Assembly: GCA_902384455.1 (NCBI GenBank)
Contig: CABMCB010000010.1
Location: forward strand, 1 to 57,674
Source: an uncultured archaeon
GTDB lineage: Archaea > Altiarchaeota > Altiarchaeia > IMC4 > SCGC-AAA252-I15
Direction: 5' to 3'
Length of the DNA: 57,674 nt
A program made the position numbers and the translations under genes. Each line of letters opens with the position of its first letter. The first letter of the stretch is position 1. This document shows, piece after piece, positions 32,073-38,526 of this stretch. A model generated the notes under the pieces. That model was not told the DNA's origin and did not search any database. It saw only the letters and a program-made list of their open reading frames with translations.

Positions 32073-32441
32073 ATGGATTTTTCTGAATTAATAGGCAAAA
32101 CACTAACTGCCGTAATCTATGACGAGGACAGGGTTATTTTCCAAGTCTCAGAAAACGAGGCATACGTACTTTATCATGACCAAGACTGTTGTGAGATGGT
32201 GCGGCTGGAAGACGTAAATGGGGAGTGGGACGATTTAATCGGCTCACCTATCGTGAGAGCGGAAGAAAACTCCAAAAAAGACGTAGATTCTTTCAAGGAG
32301 CCTCCCAAAAACGAGGATGCGGAGGAGGAGGAATGGACCTTTTATCGTATCGGAACCAAGAAAGGCACAGTAGTGCTCCGCTGGTACGGCACATCTAATG
32401 GCTACTACAGCACAGCGGTTAACTTTGAGAGAGTGAACTGA
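32073..32441 (+). CDS. DUF7448-like protein
   Basis: 122 residues. LIGKTLTAV, YVLYHDQDCCEMVRLEDVNGE, LIGSPIVRAEE and, after an acidic linker, WTFYRIGTKKGTVVLRWYG and SNGYYS form the conserved pattern I associate with the DUF7448 family of small phage and bacterial proteins of unknown function. Strong GGAGG upstream. Confidence 0.65.
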   Translation: MDFSELIGKTLTAVIYDEDRVIFQVSENEAYVLYHDQDCCEMVRLEDVNGEWDDLIGSPIVRAEENSKKDVDSFKEPPKNEDAEEEEWTFYRIGTKKGTVVLRWYGTSNGYYSTAVNFERVN

Positions 32442-32596
32442 TGTGGAAACTTTTCTGCCCCCAGCACGGTATTCCTGCCTTTATATCTTGGATGTTTCTT
32501 GGCACAGATTCGCAAATTTTCTTCTCGACAATCCAAATGTTTTTCAGTAAAATAGTTGAGTTAGTAAATTTCATTAAGAGAAGACGGCAAGATTGA
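32441..32596 (+). CDS. Small hydrophobic protein (51 residues)
   Basis: ATG 32441 overlaps the previous stop by one base. The product is Phe/Ile-rich (IPAFISWMFLGTDSQIFFST) with a basic end (FIKRRRQD), compatible with membrane association. No close Shine-Dalgarno is visible, so translation would depend on coupling to the preceding gene. Confidence 0.45.
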   Translation: MWKLFCPQHGIPAFISWMFLGTDSQIFFSTIQMFFSKIVELVNFIKRRRQD

Positions 32597-32605
32597 GAGG
32601 ATAAA

Positions 32606-32710
32606 GTGAGCCTGCCAAACGAGAAGTTTATCCGAAAGAACTACAACACCCGCGTGGTGGGAGATGCACCGAACGGCGGGTCAAACAAATTGTCTGCGTC
32701 AAGGGACTAA
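32606..32710 (+). CDS. Small polar protein (34 residues)
   Basis: GTG 32606 has AGAGGA 7 bases upstream. The sequence (FIRKNYNTRVVGDAPNGG) is polar and probably disordered. Included because of the good initiation site and tight packing. Confidence 0.4.
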   Translation: MSLPNEKFIRKNYNTRVVGDAPNGGSNKLSASRD

Positions 32711-32718
32711 GGGGGAGC

Positions 32719-32889
32719 ATGAGCGAATCGAAGAAATATCTAATCTCCGGGATTGTTGTGGATGCCGTTAAGTCGGAGGGCGGCGGATTCTATGATATTG
32801 TTATCGAGGCTACTGGAGAAAAATATCGTTTTCTTTCCGATGTCTTTGAGTCGGTAGCAAAGCCGTATAGCGAACAAGGGGATAACTAG
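32719..32889 (+). CDS. Hypothetical 56-residue protein
   Basis: ATG 32719 follows GGGGGAG. The product alternates strands (KYLISGIVVDAVKS, GFYDIVIEATGEKYRFLS), suggesting a small beta-barrel. Its stop overlaps the next GTG. Family unknown. Confidence 0.55.
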   Translation: MSESKKYLISGIVVDAVKSEGGGFYDIVIEATGEKYRFLSDVFESVAKPYSEQGDN

Positions 32890-33236
32890 TGGTCGTCGGC
32901 TACCAACCGGGCGGCACAATCAAGGATGCTAGAATCATTCTCGCAGAAGGTGAGACGCTGCCTAACAGCTTCAACACCGCGCTCACCGTTGTCTGGCGTC
33001 GAAGCCAATCAACGGACTGGCAGCTACTTTTGTTGAAGGATGTCGGCGAGATTTTACCGGGAGATGACCCTCTGCTATCTGAGCTGCCCGGTTATTTACC
33101 CTTGACAACCACGGAGAAAGAGAGTAGTATGTATGAGCATGCAGACATTATTGCGATTGATGAAGACAGCTTTAGCGATAACGGCGATACTAGCAATGGG
33201 GGCAGTGATTTGGTTCCTGATGGGCGCGACGTTTAG
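32889..33236 (+). CDS. Hypothetical 115-residue protein
   Basis: GTG 32889 overlaps the previous TAG. The first 75 residues read as a beta-rich domain (RIILAEGETLPNSFN, WQLLLLKDVGE); the C-terminus is acidic and low-complexity. The 33102 promoter and the small membrane ORF at 33139 lie inside its last third, so either the C-terminus is dispensable or the two genes truly overlap. Confidence 0.5.
   Translation: MVVGYQPGGTIKDARIILAEGETLPNSFNTALTVVWRRSQSTDWQLLLLKDVGEILPGDDPLLSELPGYLPLTTTEKESSMYEHADIIAIDEDSFSDNGDTSNGGSDLVPDGRDV
33102..33130 (+). promoter_or_regulatory. Promoter inside the 32889 gene
   Basis: TTGACA (33102-33107), 17-bp spacer, TAGTAT (33125-33130). The predicted start is at 33137-33139, on or next to the ATG of the small membrane ORF, hence a candidate leaderless transcript. 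Confidence 0.65.
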
Positions 33237-33258
33237 CGGAAATTGGAGGCCACATTGA
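33139..33258 (+). CDS. Small single-pass membrane protein
   Basis: 39 residues from ATG 33139 (an earlier in-frame ATG at 33133 is probably untranscribed). One transmembrane helix (ALAITAILAMGAVIWFLMGA) with a basic N-terminal region. It overlaps the 32889 gene in another frame and the next gene by 4 bp. A holin-like or inhibitory role is possible but unsupported. Confidence 0.5.
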   Translation: MQTLLRLMKTALAITAILAMGAVIWFLMGATFSGNWRPH

Positions 33259-33410
33259 ATCATGTCATGCCGTACCCGTTCCGAAAGGACGGCACCCTGA
33301 CCGTGACCAGCGAGCAAATTTTGGCTCGGCTTGCGACTATCGCGAATAAGAAGGCCGAGATAGAAACAGCTTTTGAGCAGTTCAAGAAGCAATTTGAGGG
33401 AAAGGCGTGA
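33255..33410 (+). CDS. Small helical protein (TTG start)
   Basis: 51 residues, mostly one charged helix (EQILARLATIANKKAEIETAFEQFKKQF). TTG 33255 has GGAGG 5 bases upstream and overlaps the previous TGA. Stop overlaps the next GTG. Confidence 0.55.
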   Translation: MNHVMPYPFRKDGTLTVTSEQILARLATIANKKAEIETAFEQFKKQFEGKA

Positions 33411-33883
33411 GTATAAAAACAAAGATTCTGCTCACGATTGCCTCAGTAGTTCTGTGCTCGTGGTTGTTTGGATGTGGGGCGCAGAAAGTAAGTACGCGGC
33501 AGCCGGAACTCTCTGACGGTTCCGATACCAACCTTACTTTTCTCTCGGTTGCACACAGCGCTTACAACGAGGAATATTTTGGCGGCAAGTTAAGAGCGCA
33601 CATCGGTTTAGACGAGACGCAGTACATGGCGTCCACGATATGTGAAGACGACGGCTCCGACTGTCGCATTAACTTTAATCTTAGATACACCGTTGCCCCT
33701 CGGGTTGCGCTCATCACAATGCTACACGAAATGTGCCACGAAAAAACTTGGATGCAGGACAAAGACATGCTAGGTAAGCAAATCGGGCACGGGTATCACT
33801 GGCGTTCTTGTATGGTTCTCTTGGATGCGGAAGGCGCGTTTCGAAAAATTATCATTGACAACTACTCAGAGCAAGTGAGATAA
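33407..33883 (+). CDS. SprT-like metallopeptidase lipoprotein
   Basis: 158 residues. A signal peptide ends in a lipobox-like WLFGCG (Cys about 23). The domain reads as a SprT-like zincin: FFGG-like EEYFGGKL, MLHEMCHEK (HExxH, about 109) and GHGYHW (third ligand, about 127). SprT/Spartan relatives cleave DNA-protein crosslinks in the cytoplasm, so a secreted lipid-anchored version is unusual and may act on envelope or external proteins. Confidence 0.7.
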   Translation: MSIKTKILLTIASVVLCSWLFGCGAQKVSTRQPELSDGSDTNLTFLSVAHSAYNEEYFGGKLRAHIGLDETQYMASTICEDDGSDCRINFNLRYTVAPRVALITMLHEMCHEKTWMQDKDMLGKQIGHGYHWRSCMVLLDAEGAFRKIIIDNYSEQVR

Positions 33884-33913
33884 TTGTGTGAAATTGAGTT
33901 TAAGGAGACCACC

Positions 33914-34447
33914 GTGAGTGAAACAAGGAAGAAGACATTGCTTTACAAACTGACGGACGCTAACGGCCAGACGTACAACCACACCCAATGGGATGAAGGC
34001 GTCACACATGAGACCTCCGGCGAGGGCGAGCTATGCGGTCCCGGCTGGATACACGCCTACACCAGTCCGCTGCTTGCCGTGTTCCTCAACCCGATACACG
34101 GTCGTTTCAAAAACCCGCAACTCTGGGAGTGCATCGGCGAGGGGCTGGAAAAATCGGACTACGGGCTGAAAGTAGGCCGTACGCGAATCACAACAGTGAA
34201 GCGTATTCCGTTGCCCGTCGTGACGACAAACCAGCGAATTGCATTCAGTATCTTGGCTGTTCTGGAAGTGTACAAAGAACCCAGCTTCGTATTGTGGACA
34301 AACAACTGGCTCTCCGGCAAAGACCGCACTGCGGCTGATGCGGAGGCTGTTGTGAGGTCTGCGTGGTCTGTTGCGGCTGATGCGGCTGTTGCGGGGTCTG
34401 TCTTGGACCTGCAATCGCTTGCCGAAAAAGCGCTCACGTATAGCTGA
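33914..34447 (+). CDS. DUF7666-like phage protein
   Basis: 177 residues. LLYKLTDANGQTYNHTQWDEG, ELCGPGWIHAYTSPLLAVFLNPIHGRF and PQLWEC form the pattern I associate with the DUF7666 family of phage proteins of unknown function. GTG 33914 has AAGGAG 7 bases upstream; a longer frame to 33884 is less likely. The C-terminal Ala-rich stretch (about 145-165) is coded by an imperfect tandem repeat. Confidence 0.6.
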   Translation: MSETRKKTLLYKLTDANGQTYNHTQWDEGVTHETSGEGELCGPGWIHAYTSPLLAVFLNPIHGRFKNPQLWECIGEGLEKSDYGLKVGRTRITTVKRIPLPVVTTNQRIAFSILAVLEVYKEPSFVLWTNNWLSGKDRTAADAEAVVRSAWSVAADAAVAGSVLDLQSLAEKALTYS

Positions 34448-34673
34448 AAGCTCTAGAGGTGCGCAAGGTGGAAGGGATTGAGTTTCACGCGATGGCAGGA
34501 GGCGCGTAGCGCCGAGCGTTTCGCGTGAGTGTGGTGGGCGCTGTGACACTGTTAGGCACGGAAACACGAACGGATAGCGTATCACTTTGGTTTATACCGT
34601 GCTTGGGTGAATACGTGCCGGGGCCAGCGCCCCATCACAAAAATTGAGTTTTGATTGCGTACAGGAGGAAAGG
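34448..34673 (+). ncRNA. Second structured untranslated region
   Basis: A 226-base gap without a gene. Helices: TCACGCGA/TCGCGTGA (34485-34492/34521-34528) enclosing GGCGC-GTA-GCGCC (34501-34513); GCACGG/CCGTGC (34556-34561/34597-34602), with an alternative GGCACG/CGTGCC pairing (34555-34560/34614-34619); and GGGGC-CAGC-GCCCC (34620-34633). It ends with a strong ribosome-binding site (GGAGGAAAGG) for the ASCH gene. It may be an independent RNA or a switch-like leader. No promoter hexamers are obvious. Confidence 0.45.
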
Positions 34674-35099
34674 ATGAAGGCCTTAACTCTTACAGAACCC
34701 TGGGCAACTCTAATGGCTCTCCAAGAAAAAAGAGTGGAGACACGTTCTTGGAAATTACCTGACTGCATGGTCGGCCAGAACGCGGTGATTCACTCAGCGA
34801 AGGGGTATCCCCGTTGGGCGAAGGAGACTTGCCTGCAAGAGCCGTTCTACTCGGCATTGAGGCCCGGTGGAAAGTACGTAGAACCAGAATTGCACACGGG
34901 TAGTGGACTGTGCGTGGTCAAGTTTATTGGCTGCCGATACACACAAGATGTCCGTGCTCAGTTAAGCGAAAAGGAGGTTTTGTTCGGGGATTATTCGGAC
35001 GGAAGATTTGCATGGTTCACAGAGTTTGTGGAGCGATGGGAAACGCCCGTGCCAAAGACTGGTCATTTAGGTTTTTGGGAGTGGCAGCAGGAGGGATGA
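34674..35099 (+). CDS. ASCH-domain protein
   Basis: 141 residues. KALTLTEPWATLMALQEKRVETRSW and NAVIHSAKG are the N-terminal signature of the ASCH/PUA-like fold, which binds RNA or modified nucleic acid; some members are ribonucleases or nucleotide deacetylases. ATG 34674 follows GGAGGAAAGG and the structured gap. Confidence 0.75.
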   Translation: MKALTLTEPWATLMALQEKRVETRSWKLPDCMVGQNAVIHSAKGYPRWAKETCLQEPFYSALRPGGKYVEPELHTGSGLCVVKFIGCRYTQDVRAQLSEKEVLFGDYSDGRFAWFTEFVERWETPVPKTGHLGFWEWQQEG

Positions 35100-35100
35100 G

Positions 35101-35439
35101 ATGGAAGGGAAATGGACGAAGGGACCGTGGAAGGTTGTGGATGAGCTAGACGTTATTACGTCTGGCAGAGAGCCAATCGAAATAGCCACGTGTGGAACTT
35201 CTATTCAGGAGTTCTACGAAACAGCTAAAGCCAACACCACTCTCATCGCGCAAGCGCCAACACTCTACGAGGCGCTAGAGGCCGCCCTTCCAAAACTGGC
35301 ACACGGTATAGAGTGTGCGGAGATGCGTCCAGCAGGAAAATGGGAAGAGGCTGGTGGCAGCATATCTTTTGACAGGTGTTGTTGCTTAATCAAAAGAATA
35401 GAATCTGTGCTAGCAGCAGCGAGAGGGGAGAAGCCATGA
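35101..35439 (+). CDS. Conserved phage hypothetical protein
   Basis: 112 residues. The pattern WTKGPWKVVDE, then NTTLIAQAPTLYEALEAALPKL is a common small-phage-protein type with unknown function. A Cys trio near the C-terminus (RCCCL). ATG two bases after the previous gene, GGAGG upstream. Confidence 0.65.
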   Translation: MEGKWTKGPWKVVDELDVITSGREPIEIATCGTSIQEFYETAKANTTLIAQAPTLYEALEAALPKLAHGIECAEMRPAGKWEEAGGSISFDRCCCLIKRIESVLAAARGEKP

Positions 35440-35489
35440 TTGGTAATCCGTTTGAGAAGAAAGTGAAAAAGAGAAAGGTGCGGCTGTGA
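35436..35489 (+). CDS. Possible 17-residue basic peptide
   Basis: ATG 35436 overlaps the preceding stop (ATGA), has GAGGGGAGAAG upstream, and its TGA overlaps the next GTG. The peptide is Lys/Arg-rich. It may simply pass ribosomes to the next gene. Confidence 0.35.
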   Translation: MIGNPFEKKVKKRKVRL

Positions 35490-35614
35490 ACGCTATTGAC
35501 ATTGCACTTATCACAATTTCTGCGTCTTTTGGTCTGTTTGTTTGTATTTGCGCGGTGTCTGCTTTTTCTGATGAGCTTATCCAGATAATTCGCGCATGGA
35601 GGGAGCGGCCATGA
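35486..35614 (+). CDS. Small single-pass membrane protein (42 residues)
   Basis: GTG 35486 has GAGAAAGG about 9 bases upstream. One helix (IALITISASFGLFVCICAVSAF), then a charged C-terminus (IQIIRAWRERP). Overlaps both neighbours. Function unknown. Confidence 0.5.
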   Translation: MNAIDIALITISASFGLFVCICAVSAFSDELIQIIRAWRERP

Positions 35615-35844
35615 AGCGCAAGGTGGATAAGTACGACCGAATGGCCATGACCCTCGACAGCATGATTGATAGTTGGGGGAGGCTGAATTTGAAAAAGGCG
35701 GCTACTCTCTTGCGTCAAGTGGCGAAACGGGCAGAAGCGAAGGGGTATGCAGACGGGGAGGCCGGACGTGTCCCTGCGGGTGGATGGGTCACTAGTGCAA
35801 AGTACGAAGTCGATTTGAAGAGAGCGCGAAGAGGTGCCAAGTGA
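35611..35844 (+). CDS. Hypothetical basic protein
   Basis: 77 residues, basic and helical (MDSMIDSWGRLNLKKAATLLRQVAKRAEAKGYADG). ATG 35611 has GGAGGGAG 9 bases upstream and overlaps the previous stop. Not recognised. Confidence 0.6.
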   Translation: MKRKVDKYDRMAMTLDSMIDSWGRLNLKKAATLLRQVAKRAEAKGYADGEAGRVPAGGWVTSAKYEVDLKRARRGAK

Positions 35845-36452
35845 AAGGAGAGCAGAAGTTGAGGGATGAAATTTGCAAATTGCCACGATATGAGCATCCG
35901 TGCGGGGATGATGGTATTTGCGATTGCGTTGTGCTGTCTGACGTGCTCGCCATTCTCTCCACCCCGGAGCCGGAAAGAGGATTTGATGTGCGACAACTCC
36001 AACTGGCGAACCAATTAGTTCAACCACTTCGTCCCGATGGTTTTTTGGAAGCTCAACTTATCTGTACGAGTACCGAGGATGAAGAAGATGCGGAGACTAT
36101 GTTTTATGCCGTTGGGAAGCACAAGGCATCCGATGCAGAAGAACTGGTTCGTAGGTGGAACACCGCAGGAGCGGCCAGTCAGTCCGCGCCCGAAGAATCT
36201 CGAAGTGTTCAGCGTCGAACTGCACTGCAAAAGGGTGAAGCCATGCCTACATTTGTTTCTCCAGTTGAAAGTCAGCATCCTTCTACGTCTGTGCAGCCTC
36301 CCGTAGAACGTGAGGCGCTGGAAAAGTTGGTGCAAAACTGGTGCGATGAAGGGTGTCTGCACGATGATGCGGATGTACTTCTCTGCTCTACGTGTGCAGA
36401 GAGGCGTTATTGCGCCCATCAGTTAGAGCGCATCTTGAAGGGAGAGAAGTGA
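35841..36452 (+). CDS. Hypothetical protein with Cys/His clusters
   Basis: 203 residues. A middle segment (FYAVGKHKASDAEELVRRWNTA) is common in phage accessory proteins. N-terminal HPCGDDGICDC and C-terminal CDEGCLHDD...CSTCAERRYCAH clusters probably bind zinc. GTG 35841 overlaps the previous stop (GTGA). Confidence 0.6.
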   Translation: MKGEQKLRDEICKLPRYEHPCGDDGICDCVVLSDVLAILSTPEPERGFDVRQLQLANQLVQPLRPDGFLEAQLICTSTEDEEDAETMFYAVGKHKASDAEELVRRWNTAGAASQSAPEESRSVQRRTALQKGEAMPTFVSPVESQHPSTSVQPPVEREALEKLVQNWCDEGCLHDDADVLLCSTCAERRYCAHQLERILKGEK

Positions 36453-36459
36453 TGAGTGT

Positions 36460-36481
36460 GGGAGTCATCTATATGATTCCC
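36460..36481 (+). terminator. Hairpin before the integrase promoter
   Basis: GGGAGTCAT (36460-36468) pairs with ATGATTCCC (36473-36481) with one G-U pair and a CTAT loop. It ends the upstream operon 12 bases before the integrase -35 box. An A-rich, not U-rich, stretch follows on the plus strand, so terminator versus operator remains open. Confidence 0.4.
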
Positions 36482-36492
36482 AAATAAAGTGC

Positions 36493-36521
36493 TTGACTTT
36501 TCTTTCTCGTTTATGTAGAGT
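36493..36521 (+). promoter_or_regulatory. Integrase promoter
   Basis: TTGACT (36493-36498), 17-bp spacer, TAGAGT (36516-36521). The first base should be near 36528, at an in-frame ATG whose following GGAG would serve the ATG at 36540. Confidence 0.6.
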
Positions 36522-36539
36522 TAGCACATGGAGACACGC

Positions 36540-37412
36540 ATGAACTTTCGAGGCCAAGCGGAGAAGTATCTGCTTGAAATTGCCAACCGCAAACGTAACC
36601 CGGCGCGAGCCGGTACGCTGCACGTTTATCGTTCTCTTCTCGATGCCCGAATCCTGCCCTTCATCGGAGGGATGGAATTGGGGGGCATCGGCAATAAGAC
36701 CGCCAAGATGCTCGCGGGTCGTCTTGCAGAGGCCCGTCTGAGCCCCGCCACAATCAACTTGGCGGTCACTGTTGTCAAGCAGGTTCTCGCTTCTGTAGTG
36801 GACGAGAATGGAAACCAGCTATATCCTCGTACTTGGAACTCGGAGTTTATCGACGCGCCCCGGGTTGATAAAAAGGCTCAAAGGACCCCTGTAATGGGTC
36901 AGGAAGGGCTCTCCCGGTCAATTTCCGAGGCTTTCGGAGAGATTAAGGTCCTCGTAGCCCTTTTAGCGGGAACAGGGCTCAGAATCGGCGAGGTGCTCGC
37001 AATCGGGGTTCCGGGGGGTAACGTTTGGGACCCAGCCACGAGTACCATCCAAATAACCTCCACGATGGTCCGTGGAAGGCTACAGCAGGCCCCTAAGACC
37101 GCCGCCGGAGTCCGTACGGTTGACCTTCACCCCGACATCAATAATGCGCTGGCGAGCTTGCCGGACGGCAAATTTGCCCGCTCCGAGGATACATACCGCC
37201 GCCAAATCGAGAAACTCGGCATCCCCGGCTTTCACTCTCTTCGTCGTGCCCGTATTACCCATTTACAGAACGAGAACGTCCCGGCCATGCTCATCAAGTT
37301 TTGGGCTGGCCATGCGGCTGGCGACATCACCGAGCGTTATACAAAAATCGGCAGTGAAATTTCAGCGAGAAAGGACTGGTCTGAAAAGGCTGGATTAGGT
37401 TTCGCATTATGA
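36540..37412 (+). CDS. int: Tyrosine recombinase (phage integrase)
   Basis: 290 residues. A SAM-like N-terminal core-binding domain (YRSLLDARILPFIGGMEL) precedes the catalytic domain with TGLRIGEVLA (Arg I), HSLRRARITHL (His-x-x-Arg), WAGHAAGD (second His) and ERYTK (nucleophilic Tyr). It integrates and excises phage DNA at att sites, so the phage is or was temperate. There is no long N-terminal arm-binding domain. ATG 36540 has GGAG 6 bases upstream; ATG 36528 is also in frame and could be used by a leaderless mRNA. No att core could be identified. Confidence 0.85.
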   Translation: MNFRGQAEKYLLEIANRKRNPARAGTLHVYRSLLDARILPFIGGMELGGIGNKTAKMLAGRLAEARLSPATINLAVTVVKQVLASVVDENGNQLYPRTWNSEFIDAPRVDKKAQRTPVMGQEGLSRSISEAFGEIKVLVALLAGTGLRIGEVLAIGVPGGNVWDPATSTIQITSTMVRGRLQQAPKTAAGVRTVDLHPDINNALASLPDGKFARSEDTYRRQIEKLGIPGFHSLRRARITHLQNENVPAMLIKFWAGHAAGDITERYTKIGSEISARKDWSEKAGLGFAL

Positions 37413-37594
37413 TAACGACTGAAAACCTGATAAATATACTCACCCGGTACGAGGGCGCAGTTCAAGCTGCTATTGATGAATCGGGCGACGAAGCTGTTGA
37501 GAAAGAATTGGAAGAGGCCCGTAACGAACTTTTGGTAGTTCTTCGTGAAGCCAAAGAATATTGCAAACAAACCGACCACTCGGGGGACCTATGA
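37409..37594 (+). CDS. Small acidic helical protein
   Basis: 61 residues, predicted helical hairpin (ENLINILTRYEGAVQAAIDES, then EKELEEARNELLVVLREA). ATGA overlap with the integrase. It could be a directionality or regulatory factor by position, but it has no HTH and is acidic. Confidence 0.55.
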   Translation: MITTENLINILTRYEGAVQAAIDESGDEAVEKELEEARNELLVVLREAKEYCKQTDHSGDL

Positions 37595-37971
37595 TTCGGT
37601 GGTTTAATCAACTTCGCGCCCGATTACTTTGCTCTTTCGCGTATGAGTGGGGCGGCATGCTATGGGAATTTGATTTACGGAGTCGCGACCTCCACAAAAT
37701 TTGTCAGTGGGTAGACCAAGAATGGCAGAGGGAAGCGAAGGCGTACTCTGAAAATGTCTTTACCGGCTCTCACGACGCAATACATGTCGTAGTATTGAAA
37801 CAAGGTGAGAGGCGCGGATACTTCTGTGTGTATAGCTCGGAACGGAAAATCTACAACCGAGCCTTTTGGACGACGATTTACAAGCCGGAAGAGGCCTTCC
37901 GCGACGTAATAGATAAGTGCAACGAGTGGGCGGAAGAGATGGGGTATCGGAGAAAAGATGAAGAGTCTTAA
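37591..37971 (+). CDS. Hypothetical 126-residue protein
   Basis: Aromatic-rich protein (FAYEWGGMLWEFDLRSRDLHKICQWVDQEW) ending in a helix (EEAFRDVIDKCNEWAEEMG). ATG 37591 follows GGGGGA and overlaps the previous stop. Not recognised. Confidence 0.6.
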   Translation: MIRWFNQLRARLLCSFAYEWGGMLWEFDLRSRDLHKICQWVDQEWQREAKAYSENVFTGSHDAIHVVVLKQGERRGYFCVYSSERKIYNRAFWTTIYKPEEAFRDVIDKCNEWAEEMGYRRKDEES

Positions 37972-38329
37972 ACGAATCTATGTGGTTATCCCGGCAGTGG
38001 TTGAGGTCACTGACAAGCAAATGGTAACTCAGCCAGTCGGACGCCAAATTGCCCAAGCATGCCATGTCGTCACCAAGCTTCGCCACAAAACTCTTCGGTC
38101 AGAGAAAGACTTCATTCCGGTCACAACAATTATTCTTCACGCCAGAGACCAGAACGAGATGTTTCATGTTTCTCAGCTACTACAAAAAAGGAAGATGAGT
38201 CCGATATTCTTCTCCGATGAGAACGCGGCGGTGTACGGGGCGGTGAGGCCGATTACGGCGATGGCCGTGTACGCAAGCAAAAAGCAGGTCGAGGACATCC
38301 TCGGCTACCTCCCGCTTTGGGAGGCATGA
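37958..38329 (+). CDS. PTH2-like protein
   Basis: 123 residues. VGRQIAQACHVVTKLR, VTTIILHARDQNEMFHVSQLLQKR, PIFFSDENAAVYGAVRPITAMAVYA and ILGYLPLW follow the order of the PTH2 peptidyl-tRNA hydrolase fold (GK.AAQ.AHA, K..L.V....EL, G.T.T..AI.P, ..LP.L). Catalytic competence cannot be judged because the Lys/Asp pair of true PTH2 is only partly matched. Could cleave or bind peptidyl-tRNA in infected cells. ATG 37958 has GGAG upstream and overlaps the previous gene by 14 bp. Confidence 0.65.
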   Translation: MKSLKRIYVVIPAVVEVTDKQMVTQPVGRQIAQACHVVTKLRHKTLRSEKDFIPVTTIILHARDQNEMFHVSQLLQKRKMSPIFFSDENAAVYGAVRPITAMAVYASKKQVEDILGYLPLWEA

Positions 38330-38517
38330 TGGCCAACAAGCCTATGCCACAAATTCAGTGGGGAACGTTCTACGACAATGTGGGGCGCTCACACGTTGCT
38401 CCGTGTATCGAAGGATATTTAATGTCGGGGCACGCGCTCAGGCTTGAGTGTGCTTGCTGGCCGGATAGAGACCAAACAGAGAACTACGACATCGTCGTCC
38501 ACTACGTTATTCAGTAG
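38326..38517 (+). CDS. Hypothetical 63-residue protein
   Basis: Short beta-rich protein (PQIQWGTFYDNVGRSHVAP...HALRLECACW). ATG 38326 or 38329, with GGGAGG upstream. It is the last plus-strand gene; the minus-strand operon ends only 9 bp further on. Confidence 0.6.
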   Translation: MMANKPMPQIQWGTFYDNVGRSHVAPCIEGYLMSGHALRLECACWPDRDQTENYDIVVHYVIQ

Positions 38518-38526
38518 CGAGTAAAA

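Noticed and set aside
34448-34673. GTTAGGC at 34551 as an integron attC core
   Set aside because: No matching R'' box (RYYYAAC) at the correct distance and no integron integrase; the region is explained better as structured RNA.
35410-36027. A 205-codon minus-strand frame
   Set aside because: It opposes four tightly packed plus-strand genes with good ribosome-binding sites and has no motif.
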